Below are positions 53,216-61,761 of a stretch of 64,000 bases of DNA, one piece after another. Each line of letters opens with the position of its first letter. The first letter of the stretch is position 1. This DNA comes from Pelomonas sp. BJYL3. GTDB taxonomy: Bacteria > Pseudomonadota > Gammaproteobacteria > Burkholderiales > Burkholderiaceae_C. A program made the position numbers and the translations under genes. The stretch spans positions 86,381 to 150,380 of the forward strand of contig NZ_JANZKX010000009.1 in NCBI RefSeq assembly GCF_027257975.1. The letters run 5' to 3'. Below the pieces are notes generated by a model, which was not told where the DNA came from, searched no databases, and saw nothing but the letters and a program-made list of their open reading frames with translations.

Positions 53216-53592
53216 GTTTTCGCACCGGCTGCCGCGCTGCGCTGCTCCTGGTCCTGGCGACCGGTCTCAGCACCCCCGCCTTTGCGCACGGCAGCGGTTT
53301 CTTCCTGGTTCTGGTCGGCGGGTCGCTCTTGCTGGCTTGCTATGCGCTGCTGCTGATTCGTGCCCTCTTCTTCACGCCTCCACGCTGGCGAGGGCGGGTC
53401 ATCGGGATGACCTTGCTGGCGGCGCCGCTTTGGCTGCTGGTGGCTCTCGGCCCCTTGGGTGTTCCTGTCCTTGAGCGGCTGCTCAGGGACTTCGAGGTCG
53501 CCTGGTCGCTGCTCGTGCCCTTGGTACTGGCTGCGCTGGGCTGGATCATGCAAAACCGAATCCGCCGGGGACACCGCCCGGCCCGAAAGTGA
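53212..53592 (+). CDS. Small exported/membrane protein between ispD and ispF
   Basis: A 126-residue hydrophobic protein. An N-terminal signal-like segment ([17 protein letters not shown]) with a probable AFA-H cleavage site is followed by three more hydrophobic stretches and a basic C-terminus ([11 protein letters not shown]). I do not recognise the family. The start overlaps ispD (ATGA) and its stop is 10 bp before ispF, so it is embedded in the isoprenoid operon. Base use is slightly less GC-biased at third positions than in its neighbours. No role in isoprenoid synthesis can be inferred beyond position. Confidence 0.7.
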   Translation: MSFRTGCRAALLLVLATGLSTPAFAHGSGFFLVLVGGSLLLACYALLLIRALFFTPPRWRGRVIGMTLLAAPLWLLVALGPLGVPVLERLLRDFEVAWSLLVPLVLAALGWIMQNRIRRGHRPARK

Positions 53593-53602
53593 GACTCTGA
53601 CC

Positions 53603-54094
53603 ATGAACGCACTGGACCTGCGCATCGGCGAAGGCTGGGACACCCACCAGCTCGTCAGCGGCCGCCCGCTGATCCTCGGCGGCGTGACCATCCCGCACAC
53701 TCACGGCCTGCTGGGCCATTCCGATGCCGATGCACTCGCCCACGCCATCACCGACGCCCTGCTGGGCGCCGCGGCCCTGGGCGACATCGGCAAGCTCTTC
53801 CCCGACACCGCGGCGGCCTTCAAGGATGCCGACTCCATGGTGCTGCTCGCCGAAGCCCATCGCAAGGTGCGCGAGGCGGGCTGGGCCCTCGTCAACATCG
53901 ACAGCACCATCGTGGCCCAGGCGCCCAAGATGGCGCCGCACATCGTGCCCATGCGCGAGCGCCTGGCTCAGGTGCTGAGCCTGCCGGTCGATCGCATCAA
54001 TGTGAAGGCCAAGACGGCCGAGAAGATGGGCCCCGTGGGCGAGGGCCGGGCCATCGAGACGCGGGCGGTGTGCCTGCTGATGCGCGCGGGCTGA
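53603..54094 (+). CDS. ispF: 2-C-methyl-D-erythritol 2,4-cyclodiphosphate synthase
   Basis: A 163-residue trimeric zinc enzyme of the MEP pathway that cyclises CDP-ME 2-phosphate. The N-terminal [20 protein letters not shown] gives the D-x-H zinc ligands (D-T-H), with [20 protein letters not shown] and [10 protein letters not shown] following, and [14 protein letters not shown] near the C-terminus. Length equals the family norm. Usually ispD and ispF are adjacent or fused; here a small membrane-protein gene separates them. Confidence 0.97.
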   Translation: MNALDLRIGEGWDTHQLVSGRPLILGGVTIPHTHGLLGHSDADALAHAITDALLGAAALGDIGKLFPDTAAAFKDADSMVLLAEAHRKVREAGWALVNIDSTIVAQAPKMAPHIVPMRERLAQVLSLPVDRINVKAKTAEKMGPVGEGRAIETRAVCLLMRAG

Positions 54095-54106
54095 GCCCGC
54101 CCGGGC

Positions 54107-55435
54107 TCACTGCGCGCGGCGCAGGCGGATCTGGGTGACCAGGCCGCCGTCGTCGGCATTGCGCATGGAGAGCTTGCCGCCCTGGCGCTGCACCGACTTC
54201 TCCACGATGGCCAGGCCCAGGCCGGCGCCGGTGGCCGCGGTGCGGGCGGCATCGCCGCGGAAGAAGGGCGTGGTGAGCTTGTCCAGCTTGTCCTGGGGCA
54301 CGCCGGGGCCGTGGTCGCGCAGGGTGATCAGCACCTCGGCGCCCTGCACCTTGGCGGTCACCAGCATCAGGGTGGGCAGGTCCGGCAGGTGGCCATAGCG
54401 GCGGGCGTTCTCCATGATGTTCAGGAAGATGCGGCCCAGCTCGACCTCGTCGGCCCAGACCTTGATGTCCGCCGGCACATTGTTCTGGATGCGGATCTGG
54501 GACGGGTCGCGGAAGCCCTGGGCCTCGCGCTCGGCCACGTCGCGCAGCTTGATGGGATGCAGGGCCAGCTCGCTGGGGCGGGCGTAGTCCATGAACTTGT
54601 TGATGATGGCGTCGAGCTGGTCGATGTCCTGGGCCATGTAGAGCCGGGCCTGCTCGTCGGTCACGCTCATCTCGGCCTCCAGCCGCAGACGGGCCAGGGG
54701 GGTGCGCAGGTCATGGGAGATGCCGGCCAGCATCACGCTGCGGTCTTCCTCCATCTTGGCCAGGTCGCGGGCCATGCGGTTGAAGCCCATGTTGACCTCG
54801 CGGATCTCGCTGGTGAGGGTGCTCTCGTCCAGTCGCGAGTCGTACTCGCCCTCGCGGATGCGGCCGGCGGCGGTGGCCAGCTCGCGCAGCGGGTGGTTGA
54901 TCAGCCGGGCGATCAGGGCCGAGCCCAGGATGGTCACCAGCAGCGCGATCAGCAGCCACCACCAGTTGGCGGTGAGCCGCGCGGACATGGGCTCGGGGTT
55001 GGTGCGCAGCCAGTAGTGCTCGGTGTCGATGCTGAAGCGCACCCACAGGCCGGCCTCGCCATTGAGGCTGCCGGCCACGACGGTGTCCGCACCCAGGCGC
55101 TGCTGCAGGGCCTGGACCAGCTGGTGGGTGAAGCTGCTGTTGCCGTAGTCCACCCACTGGTCGGTGGGCTCGGAGATCTCCACCTGGATGTCACGGCTGT
55201 GGGTCAGCGACTTGATCATGGCCACGCGGTTCACACCGTCGGTGGTGGCCATGGCGGCACGGCACAGATTGACCAGGCCGGCCAGCTGATGGGCGGACTC
55301 CAGCGCGCGGGGTTCGGCGTCCAGCGCCCGGAAGGTCAGCTGCCAGGCGAACACGGCGCCGGCCAGCAGGGCGGCCAGCAGCGCGAAGGTGCGCCAGAAC
55401 AGGTTGAAGGCGAGGATCTTGGGCGGTTGCGGCAT
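54107..55435 (-). CDS. envZ: EnvZ-like osmosensor histidine kinase
   Basis: A 442-residue inner-membrane sensor kinase. An N-terminal membrane segment (about residues 15-35), a ~130-residue periplasmic domain, a second membrane segment (WWLLIALLVTILGSALIARL, ~170), a HAMP domain, and the dimerisation helix GISHDLRTPLARLRLEAEMS follow in order. The ATPase domain has the N box FLNIMENARRYG and the G2 box ATGAGLGLAIVEKSV. It pairs with ompR upstream (74-bp gap). In E. coli the system reads osmolarity; the signal here is not shown. Confidence 0.9.
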   Translation of the reverse strand: MPQPPKILAFNLFWRTFALLAALLAGAVFAWQLTFRALDAEPRALESAHQLAGLVNLCRAAMATTDGVNRVAMIKSLTHSRDIQVEISEPTDQWVDYGNSSFTHQLVQALQQRLGADTVVAGSLNGEAGLWVRFSIDTEHYWLRTNPEPMSARLTANWWWLLIALLVTILGSALIARLINHPLRELATAAGRIREGEYDSRLDESTLTSEIREVNMGFNRMARDLAKMEEDRSVMLAGISHDLRTPLARLRLEAEMSVTDEQARLYMAQDIDQLDAIINKFMDYARPSELALHPIKLRDVAEREAQGFRDPSQIRIQNNVPADIKVWADEVELGRIFLNIMENARRYGHLPDLPTLMLVTAKVQGAEVLITLRDHGPGVPQDKLDKLTTPFFRGDAARTAATGAGLGLAIVEKSVQRQGGKLSMRNADDGGLVTQIRLRRAQ

Positions 55436-55509
55436 GGGCGCTCAGCCTGCCCGACGGGCGGCTTCAGGCGACGCCAGGCCGCGGCGGGCCGGCGTCAGCA
55501 GGGGAGGGG

Positions 55510-56238
55510 TCAGCTGTTCTCGTCGGGCACGAAGACGTAGCCCACGCCCCAGACGGTCTGGATGTAGCGGGGCTGGGCCGGGTCCGATTCCAGCAGCTTG
55601 CGCAGGCGCGAGATCTGCACGTCCAGGCTGCGGTCGAAGGGCTCGAACTCGCGGCCGCGGGCCAGCTGGGCGAGCTTGTCGCGCGACAGCGGCTGGCGCG
55701 GGTGGCGCACCAGGGCCTTGAGCATGGAGAACTCGCCGGTGGTGAGGGGCAGGGGCTCGCCGTTCTTGGACAGGCGGCGCAGGGCCAGGTCGAACTCGAA
55801 GGGGCCGAAGCTGACCGTCATCGGCTCCTTGGACGGCGCACCAGGCGCCTCCATGGCCGGGCGGCGGCGCAGCACGGCATTGATGCGGGCCAGCAGCTCG
55901 CGGGGGTTGAAGGGCTTGGCGAGGTAGTCGTCGGCGCCCACTTCCAGGCCCACGATGCGGTCCACTTCCTCGACCTTGGCCGTCAGCATGATGATGGGCG
56001 TGCTGTCGTTGGCGGCACGCAGGCGGCGGCAGATGGACAGGCCGTCCTCGCCGGGCATCATCAGGTCCAGCACGATGAGGTCGACGGTCTCGCGGGTCAG
56101 CTGCTTGTTGAGCGCCTTGCTGTCTTCGGCCAGCAGGACCTCGAAGCCCTCCTGCGTCAGGTAGCGGCGCAGCAGGTCGCGGATACGGGCATCGTCATCG
56201 ACGACGAGGATGCGGTTGGCGCGGGTACTGCTGCTCAT
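55510..56238 (-). CDS. ompR: OmpR-family response regulator
   Basis: A 242-residue winged-helix response regulator. The receiver has D14-D15-D16 and phospho-acceptor D58 in LIVLDLMMPGEDG, the switch Thr/Lys in MLTAKVEEVD and YLAKPFNPRELLARI. The C-terminal DNA-binding domain (about 135-238) has LTTGEFSMLKALVRHPRQPL and SRDKLAQLARGREFEPFDRS, which is OmpR-specific, and RSLDVQISRLRKLLE. It is close to E. coli OmpR over its length. The divergent gap carries several GTAAC motifs that may be its own binding sites. Confidence 0.94.
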   Translation of the reverse strand: MSSSTRANRILVVDDDARIRDLLRRYLTQEGFEVLLAEDSKALNKQLTRETVDLIVLDLMMPGEDGLSICRRLRAANDSTPIIMLTAKVEEVDRIVGLEVGADDYLAKPFNPRELLARINAVLRRRPAMEAPGAPSKEPMTVSFGPFEFDLALRRLSKNGEPLPLTTGEFSMLKALVRHPRQPLSRDKLAQLARGREFEPFDRSLDVQISRLRKLLESDPAQPRYIQTVWGVGYVFVPDENS

Positions 56239-56256
56239 GAACGGCTCCGGGAAATA

Positions 56257-56331
56257 TGTAACAGCGCCATTGTGGGCCTGTTCGCCGCATGAATCGCAAC
56301 CGAATCAACAGTCGTTACGGTTTGGTAACAA
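56257..56331. promoter_or_regulatory. GTAAC-type motifs, candidate OmpR sites
   Basis: TGTAACA (56257-56263) and the dyad GTTAC-(6 nt)-GTAAC (56314-56329) lie within 75 bp upstream of ompR. TGTAACA resembles the core of E. coli OmpR boxes. Autoregulation is an inference from position and likeness. Confidence 0.35.
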
Positions 56332-56452
56332 CTCAAGCGGAGCCTTGCCAACGAGGGGTCGGCGCCCTTCGTTGTGGGCGGGGCGCGGCCTGTCCTGCTA
56401 TGGTCAGGCCTGCCCCATTTCCAGCGATTTCAAGGATTCCAAGGAGGATTGC

Positions 56453-57184
56453 ATGAAGAAGCGACTGCACCGCGCCGCATGGGCCGGTCTCATTCTGGGC
56501 TCGGCCGCACTGCCTGCGCTGGCCCAGCAGGCGGCCAGCCCGCTGCCGCGCGACCGGCTGAATCTCTCGGCCACCGCCAGCGTGGAGGTCACGCGTGACA
56601 CCCTCGGCGTGGTCTTCTCGACCACCAAGGATGGCAACAACGCCGCCGCGGTCCAGCTGGCCCTGAAGCAGGCCCTGGACGCCGCGCTGGCCGAGGCGAA
56701 GAAGATCGCCAAGCCGGGCCAGGTCGAGGTGCAGACGGGCAATTTCTCCATGTACCCGCGCTACGGCAGCAAGAATGGCCAGACCTACATCAACGGCTGG
56801 CAGGGCTCGGCCGAGCTGATGGTGGAAGGGAAGAACATCGGCGCCATCTCCGAGCTGACGGGTCGCATCGGCACCATGAGCATTGCGCGGGTGGGCTACA
56901 GCCTGTCCAAGGAGGCCCGCGAGCAGCAGGAGAGTGCGGTGGTGGCGCAGGCCATCGCCCAGTTCAAGGCCCGGGCCGCGGAGTACGCGAAGCAGTTCGG
57001 CTTCAGCGCCTATGAGATCGGCGAGGTGAGCGTCAACACGCAGGATGCCGCGCCCATGCCCATGGCCGCTCCCGCGCTGCGCATGAAGGCCGCCGGCGCG
57101 TCCATGGACGAAGCCCTGCCGGTGGAGGCCGGCAAGGCGACGGTAAGCGTCAGCGTGAACGGTTCCGTCGTGATGAAGCGCTGA
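56453..57184 (+). CDS. SIMPL (DUF541) domain periplasmic protein
   Basis: A 243-residue exported protein. A signal peptide (WAGLILGSAALPALAQ) is followed by a SIMPL/DUF541 domain, named for a mouse signalling protein and represented by E. coli YggE and Brucella BP26. Conserved features are LNLSATASVEVTRDTLGVVF, NFSMYPRYGSKNGQTYINGW, and SVSVNGSVVMKR at the end. BP26 forms a hollow oligomer; YggE is linked to oxidative-stress protection. Function here is unknown. An AAGGAGG ribosome site precedes the ATG at 56453. Confidence 0.88.
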   Translation: MKKRLHRAAWAGLILGSAALPALAQQAASPLPRDRLNLSATASVEVTRDTLGVVFSTTKDGNNAAAVQLALKQALDAALAEAKKIAKPGQVEVQTGNFSMYPRYGSKNGQTYINGWQGSAELMVEGKNIGAISELTGRIGTMSIARVGYSLSKEAREQQESAVVAQAIAQFKARAAEYAKQFGFSAYEIGEVSVNTQDAAPMPMAAPALRMKAAGASMDEALPVEAGKATVSVSVNGSVVMKR

Positions 57185-57220
57185 ACAAGCGGGGGCCGCT
57201 TCGTGCGGCCTCCCGGCGGC

Positions 57221-57991
57221 TCACTGGGCAGTCCAGCCGCCGTCCAGGCTCCAGGCCTGACCGCGCACATTGGCGGCCGCCTCGGAGCACAGGAACACCG
57301 CCAGCGCGCCCAGCTGCTCGGGCGTGGTGAACTGCAGCGAGGGCTGCTTCTCGGCCAGCAGGCGGCGCTTGGCCTCGTCGTTGTCCACGCCATCGGCCGC
57401 GGCGCGCGCGTCGACCTGCTTCTGCACCAGCGGCGTCAGCACCCAGCCGGGGCAGATGGCGTTGACGGTGACCGGGCTGGTGGCGGTCTCCAGGGCCACG
57501 GACTTGGTGAAGCCCACCAGGCCGTGCTTGGCCGCCACATAGGCCGACTTCTGCGCCGAGGCCACCAGGCCATGCACCGAGGCCAGGTTGATGATGCGCC
57601 CCCAGCCCTTTTCCAGCATGCCGGGCAGCGCCAGGCGCGTGGTGTGGAAGGCCGAGCTGAGGTTGATGGCAATGATGGCGTCCCAGCGCTCCGTCGGGAA
57701 GTCCTGGACCGGCGCCACGTGCTGGATGCCGGCGTTGTTCACGAGGATGTCCACCCCCCCGAACTCGCGCTGGGCATAGGCCATCAGCTCGGTGATCTCG
57801 GCGGCCTTGCTCATGTCGGCCCCGTGGTAGCCGACCTTCACGCCCAGTGCCGCCACCTCGGTCTTCGGACCCTCGGCATCTCCGAAGCCGTTGAGCACGA
57901 TGTTCACGCCCTCGCGGGCCAGAGCGAGGGCGATGCCCAGCCCGATGCCGCTGGTGGAACCGGTCACCAGGGCGGTCTTGCCTTTCAACAT
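57221..57991 (-). CDS. bdhA: 3-hydroxybutyrate dehydrogenase
   Basis: A 256-residue classical short-chain dehydrogenase that oxidises (R)-3-hydroxybutyrate to acetoacetate with NAD. The cofactor motif TGSTSGIGLG lies at residues 10-19 and NNAG at 85-88. The catalytic triad is Ser138, Tyr151 and Lys155 (SAYVAAKHG). QHVAPVQDFP and the long C-terminal loop VQKQVDARAAADGVDNDEAK match characterised 3-hydroxybutyrate dehydrogenases. It fits polyhydroxybutyrate use, common in Burkholderiales. It is divergent from an alpha/beta hydrolase gene across a 132-bp gap. Confidence 0.93.
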   Translation of the reverse strand: MLKGKTALVTGSTSGIGLGIALALAREGVNIVLNGFGDAEGPKTEVAALGVKVGYHGADMSKAAEITELMAYAQREFGGVDILVNNAGIQHVAPVQDFPTERWDAIIAINLSSAFHTTRLALPGMLEKGWGRIINLASVHGLVASAQKSAYVAAKHGLVGFTKSVALETATSPVTVNAICPGWVLTPLVQKQVDARAAADGVDNDEAKRRLLAEKQPSLQFTTPEQLGALAVFLCSEAAANVRGQAWSLDGGWTAQ

Positions 57992-58123
57992 GTGAATTCC
58001 TTTCGTGGGTCTGCGTGGACTTCGGGATGCGGGCCTGCCTGCCAGGGCAGAATGCCGTCAACGCCCTCGCGGGCTTTTGGAATCCCGGGGACGGCCCGGC
58101 GCTTCCGCGTGAGGATACAAACA

Positions 58124-58990
58124 ATGTCTGAACCGCTGCTGAATACCCTGCGCTGCCTCAGCGCCACCGGCCTGCACCGCATGGCCTATTGGGAATGGGG
58201 GGCCCGGGACAATCCGCGGGTGCTGGTCTGCGTGCACGGCCTGGCCCGCCAGGGCCGGGACTTCGACCGCCTGGCCCGACGGCTCAGCCGCGACTACCGC
58301 GTGATCTGCCCGGACGTCGTCGGCCGCGGCCGCAGCGACTGGCTCAAGAACCCCGCCGCCTACCAGATCCCGAGCTATGTGGCCGACATGGTCACGCTCA
58401 TCGCCCGGCTGGACGTCGAGCAGGTGGACTGGGTGGGCACCTCCATGGGCGGGCTGATCGGCCTGGGCCTGGCCTCGCTGCCGGGCACGCCCATCCGTCG
58501 CCTGGTGCTCAATGACGTGGGCCCCAGCGTCGAGGCGGCGGCCCTCCAGCGCATCGGCGCCTATCTGGGTCAGCCCCTGCGCTTCAAGACGGTGGAGGAG
58601 GGGGCTGCCTATCTGCGCACCATCTCCGCCGGCTTCGGTCCCATCAATGACGAGGACTGGCTGACGCTGTCCCGGCCCATGTTCAAGGCCGACGGGGACC
58701 AGTTCAAGCTGCACTACGACCCCGCCATCGCGCAGGCCGTGGCGGCGGTCACGCCCGAGATCGCAAAGACGGCCGAGCAGATGCTCTGGGCCGGCTACGA
58801 CAGCCTGCGCATGCCCACGCTGCTGATCCGCGGGGCGGACTCGGACCTGCTCTCGCGCGCCACCGCCGAGGCCATGACCCAGCGCGGGCCGCGTGCCGAG
58901 CTGGTGGAGATCGCGGGGGCAGGTCATGCCCCCATGTTCAGCGACGAGGCGCAGATCGCCGTCGTCGAGGAGTTCCTGAAGCGCGCATGA
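58124..58990 (+). CDS. Alpha/beta-fold hydrolase
   Basis: A 288-residue cytoplasmic hydrolase. The oxyanion-side motif VCVHGLARQGRDFDRLA begins near residue 35. The nucleophile elbow GTSMGG spans 105-110 with Ser107. Asp is expected in GADSDLLS (near residue 239), and the catalytic His in GAGHAPMF near the C-terminus. The substrate is unknown; epoxide- or ester-hydrolase-like specificity is possible. Divergent position beside bdhA could suggest a hydroxybutyrate-ester link, but that is guesswork. The stop overlaps the relA start (ATGA). Confidence 0.88.
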   Translation: MSEPLLNTLRCLSATGLHRMAYWEWGARDNPRVLVCVHGLARQGRDFDRLARRLSRDYRVICPDVVGRGRSDWLKNPAAYQIPSYVADMVTLIARLDVEQVDWVGTSMGGLIGLGLASLPGTPIRRLVLNDVGPSVEAAALQRIGAYLGQPLRFKTVEEGAAYLRTISAGFGPINDEDWLTLSRPMFKADGDQFKLHYDPAIAQAVAAVTPEIAKTAEQMLWAGYDSLRMPTLLIRGADSDLLSRATAEAMTQRGPRAELVEIAGAGHAPMFSDEAQIAVVEEFLKRA

Positions 58991-61257
58991 AGACCGGAGT
59001 TGCCGTACATCCCGCCGAGCACGCGGCGCCCATCGTGGCGCTGGCCGATGCCGACCTGCCCGCCGCGCTGCCCGGCGCCGATCCGCAGGCCGGAGGCACC
59101 CCGCTGCTGCCCGTGGCCCGGGCGCGCGCCTTCGCCGAGCCTCTGCTGCGCGGCCAGCCTCTGGACACCGGCGAGGACGCCCTGGCCCACGCCGACGGCG
59201 TGGCGGCCCTGCTCGCCGGCGTCGGCGCGGCGCCGGCCATGCAGGCCGCGGCCTATCTCGTCTATGCGGGCGACTTCCTCAACAAGCCCGAGGAGATCGT
59301 CGCCAAGGCCTTTGGCGAGAGCTATGCCAGCCTGGTGACGCACACCCGCAAGCTGGTGCAGATCCAGCGGGCGGCGCGTGAGGCCCTGGTCGAGGAGGAG
59401 CTGCGGCAGCAGCAGACGGAGCGCGTGCGCAAGATGCTGCTGGCCTTCTCGCGGGATCTACGCGTGGTGCTGCTGCGCCTGGCCTCGCGCCTGCAGACCC
59501 TGCGCTACTACGCCGCGAGCAAGTTGCCCTGTCCCCCGGCCCTGGCCACGGAGTCGCTGCAGGTCTTCGCGCCCCTGGCCAACCGCCTGGGCATCTGGCA
59601 GGTCAAGTGGGAGCTGGAGGACCTGTCCTTCCGCTTCCTCGAGCCCGAGACCTACAAGGCCATCGCCAAGAGCCTGGACGAGAAGCGCCTGGAGCGCGAG
59701 GTCAATGTCGAGTTCGCGCGCGTGGGCCTGGTGCAGGAGCTGCGCGCCCTGGGCATCGAGGCCGAGGTGCAGGGCCGGCCCAAGCACCTCTACAGCATCT
59801 GGAAGAAGATGCAGGGCAAGAGCCTGAGCCTGGAGCGGGTCTTCGACCTGCGCGCCCTGCGCGTCATCGTCAAGGACGTGGCCGATTGCTACGCCGTGCT
59901 GAGCCATCTGCACGAGAAGTACCAGCCCGTGGCCGGCGAGTTCGACGACTACATCGCCAAGCCCAAGCCCAATGGGTACCAGTCCCTGCACACCGTGGTG
60001 CGCGGGGCCGACGACAAGGCCATGGAGGTGCAGATCCGCACCCGGGCCATGCACGAGCATGCCGAGCATGGCGTGGCGGCGCACTGGGCCTACAAGGAAG
60101 CGGGCACCAAGGGCTATGCCGGCGTGGCCGCCGCGGGCGACTTCGAGGAGCAGGTCGCCCAGGCCCGCAAGGCCGTGCTGCGCCAGCTGCTGGCCTGGGA
60201 GCGCGACTACGTCAGCAACGAGGCGCAGGGCGTCTTCGACGACCGCATCTACGTCTTCACGCCGCAGTCGACCGTGGTGGAGCTGGCGGCCGGCTCGACC
60301 CCGGTGGACTTCGCCTATGCGGTGCACACGGACCTCGGCCACCGCTGCCGCGGTGCCAAGGTCGACGGCCAGATGGTGCCGCTGAACACGCCGCTGCAGA
60401 GCGGGCAAACCATCGAGATCAGCGCGCTCAAGGAAGGCGGTGGGCCCTCGCTGGACTGGCTCAACCCGGAGCTGGGCTATCTGCAGAGCCAGCGCAGCCG
60501 CGCCAAGGTGCGGGCCTGGTTCAATGCCCAGGCCCAGGCGCAGACCGTGGCCAAGGGCCGCGAGCTGGTCGAGAAGCTGCTGCAGCGCGAAGGCCGCACC
60601 GCGATCAAGCTGGAGGACCTGGCCTCGCGCCTGGGCTTCAAGAATGCGGACGCACTCTTCGAGGTGGTGGGCAAGGACGAATACTCGCTGCGCAATATCG
60701 AGCTGCTGCTGCGCCCACAGGAACAGCAGCCCGAGACCGACGAGCAGCTGGCCCTGCGCCGCACCAAGGCCGGCAGCAAGGGCGCGGGGCAGGGCGGTGT
60801 GCTGGTGGTGGGCGTGGACTCGCTGCTGACCAACCTCGCGCGCTGCTGCCGCCCGGCCCCGCCGGACGAGATCAGCGGTTATGTGACCCGCGGCAAGGGC
60901 GTGGCCATCCACCGCTGCGACTGCAGCAACTTCCGCGAGATGGCGCACCGCGCGCCCGAGCGCGTGATCGCCGTGACCTGGGGCGAGCAGTCCGGCAAGG
61001 GCGGGCAGGGTCTGGCCTATCCGGTGGACGTCATCATCGACGCCATGGAGCGCCAGCACCTGCTGCGCGACGTGCTGGAAGTCTTCGCCAAGGAGAAGCT
61101 CAACGTCACCGCCATGAACCTGCAGCCCAGCAAGCAGAGCAAGGGCTCCAACAGCTGGATCAGCCTGACGGTGGAAGTGAGCGACTCCGGCCGCCTGTCC
61201 AAGGTGCTGCAGGCCGTGACGCAGGTGAGCGGCGTGCGCAGCGCGCGGCGGCGCTGA
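58987..61257 (+). CDS. relA: (p)ppGpp synthetase RelA
   Basis: A 756-residue RelA/SpoT-family protein. The N-terminal pseudo-HD region (about residues 60-200) has YAGDFLNKPEEIV where active SpoT hydrolases have an intact HD motif, so hydrolysis is presumably lost and this is the RelA type. The synthetase domain includes SIWKKMQGKSLSLERVFDLR and EFDDYIAKPKPNGYQSLHTV. A TGS domain (VFTPQSTVVELAAGSTPVDF), a helical region, a Cys-rich conserved RCCRPAPPDEI and a C-terminal ACT domain follow, which sense uncharged tRNA on ribosomes. It synthesises ppGpp under amino-acid starvation. It overlaps the hydrolase gene by 4 bp, an unusual partner. Confidence 0.95.
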   Translation: MKTGVAVHPAEHAAPIVALADADLPAALPGADPQAGGTPLLPVARARAFAEPLLRGQPLDTGEDALAHADGVAALLAGVGAAPAMQAAAYLVYAGDFLNKPEEIVAKAFGESYASLVTHTRKLVQIQRAAREALVEEELRQQQTERVRKMLLAFSRDLRVVLLRLASRLQTLRYYAASKLPCPPALATESLQVFAPLANRLGIWQVKWELEDLSFRFLEPETYKAIAKSLDEKRLEREVNVEFARVGLVQELRALGIEAEVQGRPKHLYSIWKKMQGKSLSLERVFDLRALRVIVKDVADCYAVLSHLHEKYQPVAGEFDDYIAKPKPNGYQSLHTVVRGADDKAMEVQIRTRAMHEHAEHGVAAHWAYKEAGTKGYAGVAAAGDFEEQVAQARKAVLRQLLAWERDYVSNEAQGVFDDRIYVFTPQSTVVELAAGSTPVDFAYAVHTDLGHRCRGAKVDGQMVPLNTPLQSGQTIEISALKEGGGPSLDWLNPELGYLQSQRSRAKVRAWFNAQAQAQTVAKGRELVEKLLQREGRTAIKLEDLASRLGFKNADALFEVVGKDEYSLRNIELLLRPQEQQPETDEQLALRRTKAGSKGAGQGGVLVVGVDSLLTNLARCCRPAPPDEISGYVTRGKGVAIHRCDCSNFREMAHRAPERVIAVTWGEQSGKGGQGLAYPVDVIIDAMERQHLLRDVLEVFAKEKLNVTAMNLQPSKQSKGSNSWISLTVEVSDSGRLSKVLQAVTQVSGVRSARRR

Positions 61258-61339
61258 GGGCAGGGCCTTCCAGCGCGCGCTCCAGGGGCGCCGCACAGAG
61301 CCGTTCTCCTGGGCACGCATGAAGAAAATTTCGAGAAAG

Positions 61340-61369
61340 TAGACAACTCCGAAAATTCCATGCTATAGT
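61340..61369 (+). promoter_or_regulatory. Sigma-70 promoter of tRNA-Val
   Basis: TAGACA (61340-61345) and TATAGT (61364-61369) are 18 bp apart, each one base off consensus. They lie 12 bp before the tRNA. Confidence 0.65.
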
Positions 61370-61381
61370 GCGAAGCTCTTC

Positions 61382-61458
61382 AGGCGCGTAGCTCAGTTGG
61401 TTAGAGCACCACCTTGACATGGTGGGGGTCGTTGGTTCGAATCCAATCGCGCCTACCA
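61382..61458 (+). tRNA. tRNA-Val (anticodon GAC)
   Basis: A 77-nt cloverleaf with acceptor AGGCGCG pairing to CGCGCCT, anticodon loop TTGACAT (anticodon GAC), stem CCACC/GGTGG, T-loop GGTTCGAATCC, and encoded CCA. It is intact. Its 3' 26 nt plus four further bases recur exactly at 63708-63737, so it is the integration site of the mini-island that follows. Confidence 0.97.
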
Positions 61459-61462
61459 AATT
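61433..61462 (+). repeat. Direct repeat attL (tRNA-Val 3' end)
   Basis: A 30-bp core from the T-arm through CCA and AATT, repeated exactly at 63708-63737. Copies of a tRNA 3' end flanking a segment are the classic mark of site-specific integration. Confidence 0.85.
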
Positions 61463-61761
61463 CGGTAGGTTAAAAAGCCCGGTAACTCAATAAGTTGCCG
61501 GGCTTTTTGCTTTGCGTTTGCACTTGCTGGGGACACTTCGGGGACAACGGACGAGTCTCTGTCCTGAGAGGGCGCGGTGATGATGAGCATGAACGCGGTC
61601 ACGAGCGCATCTGCCCGATGGTCTTTGCGAATTGCTTCGTTGGCTGGCAAAGGCGTGTAATCCTGCTTAGTCTTGGCGCTCACAGCGGATAGGATCCGCC
61701 AAGTAACCCCAATGACCTTCTCAACCTCAGTTGCGGTAGCTTCGCCAGAAAGAGGGAAGGG
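61459..61761. other. Gene-free lead-in of the mini-island
   Basis: It contains a rho-independent hairpin (61472-61508) and then GGGGACA twice within 20 bp (TGGGGACACTTCGGGGACA, near 61529), which could be integrase arm-type sites. Open frames on the minus strand across it overlap the ATPase gene and lack family resemblance. A ribosome site (GAGGGAAGG) leads into the gene at 61762. Confidence 0.6.
61472..61508 (+). terminator. Intrinsic terminator of tRNA-Val on the island side
   Basis: An 11-bp stem (AAAAAGCCCGG with CCGGGCTTTTT), extended by AACT/AGTT, ends in five T residues. A similar but non-identical hairpin follows the second att copy at 63791-63839. Confidence 0.85.

Noticed and set aside
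58905..58945. GGGGGCAGGTCATGCCCCC as another dispersed-motif copy
   Set aside because: It is a local palindrome coding the conserved GAGHAP motif and lacks the TCTTGC part.
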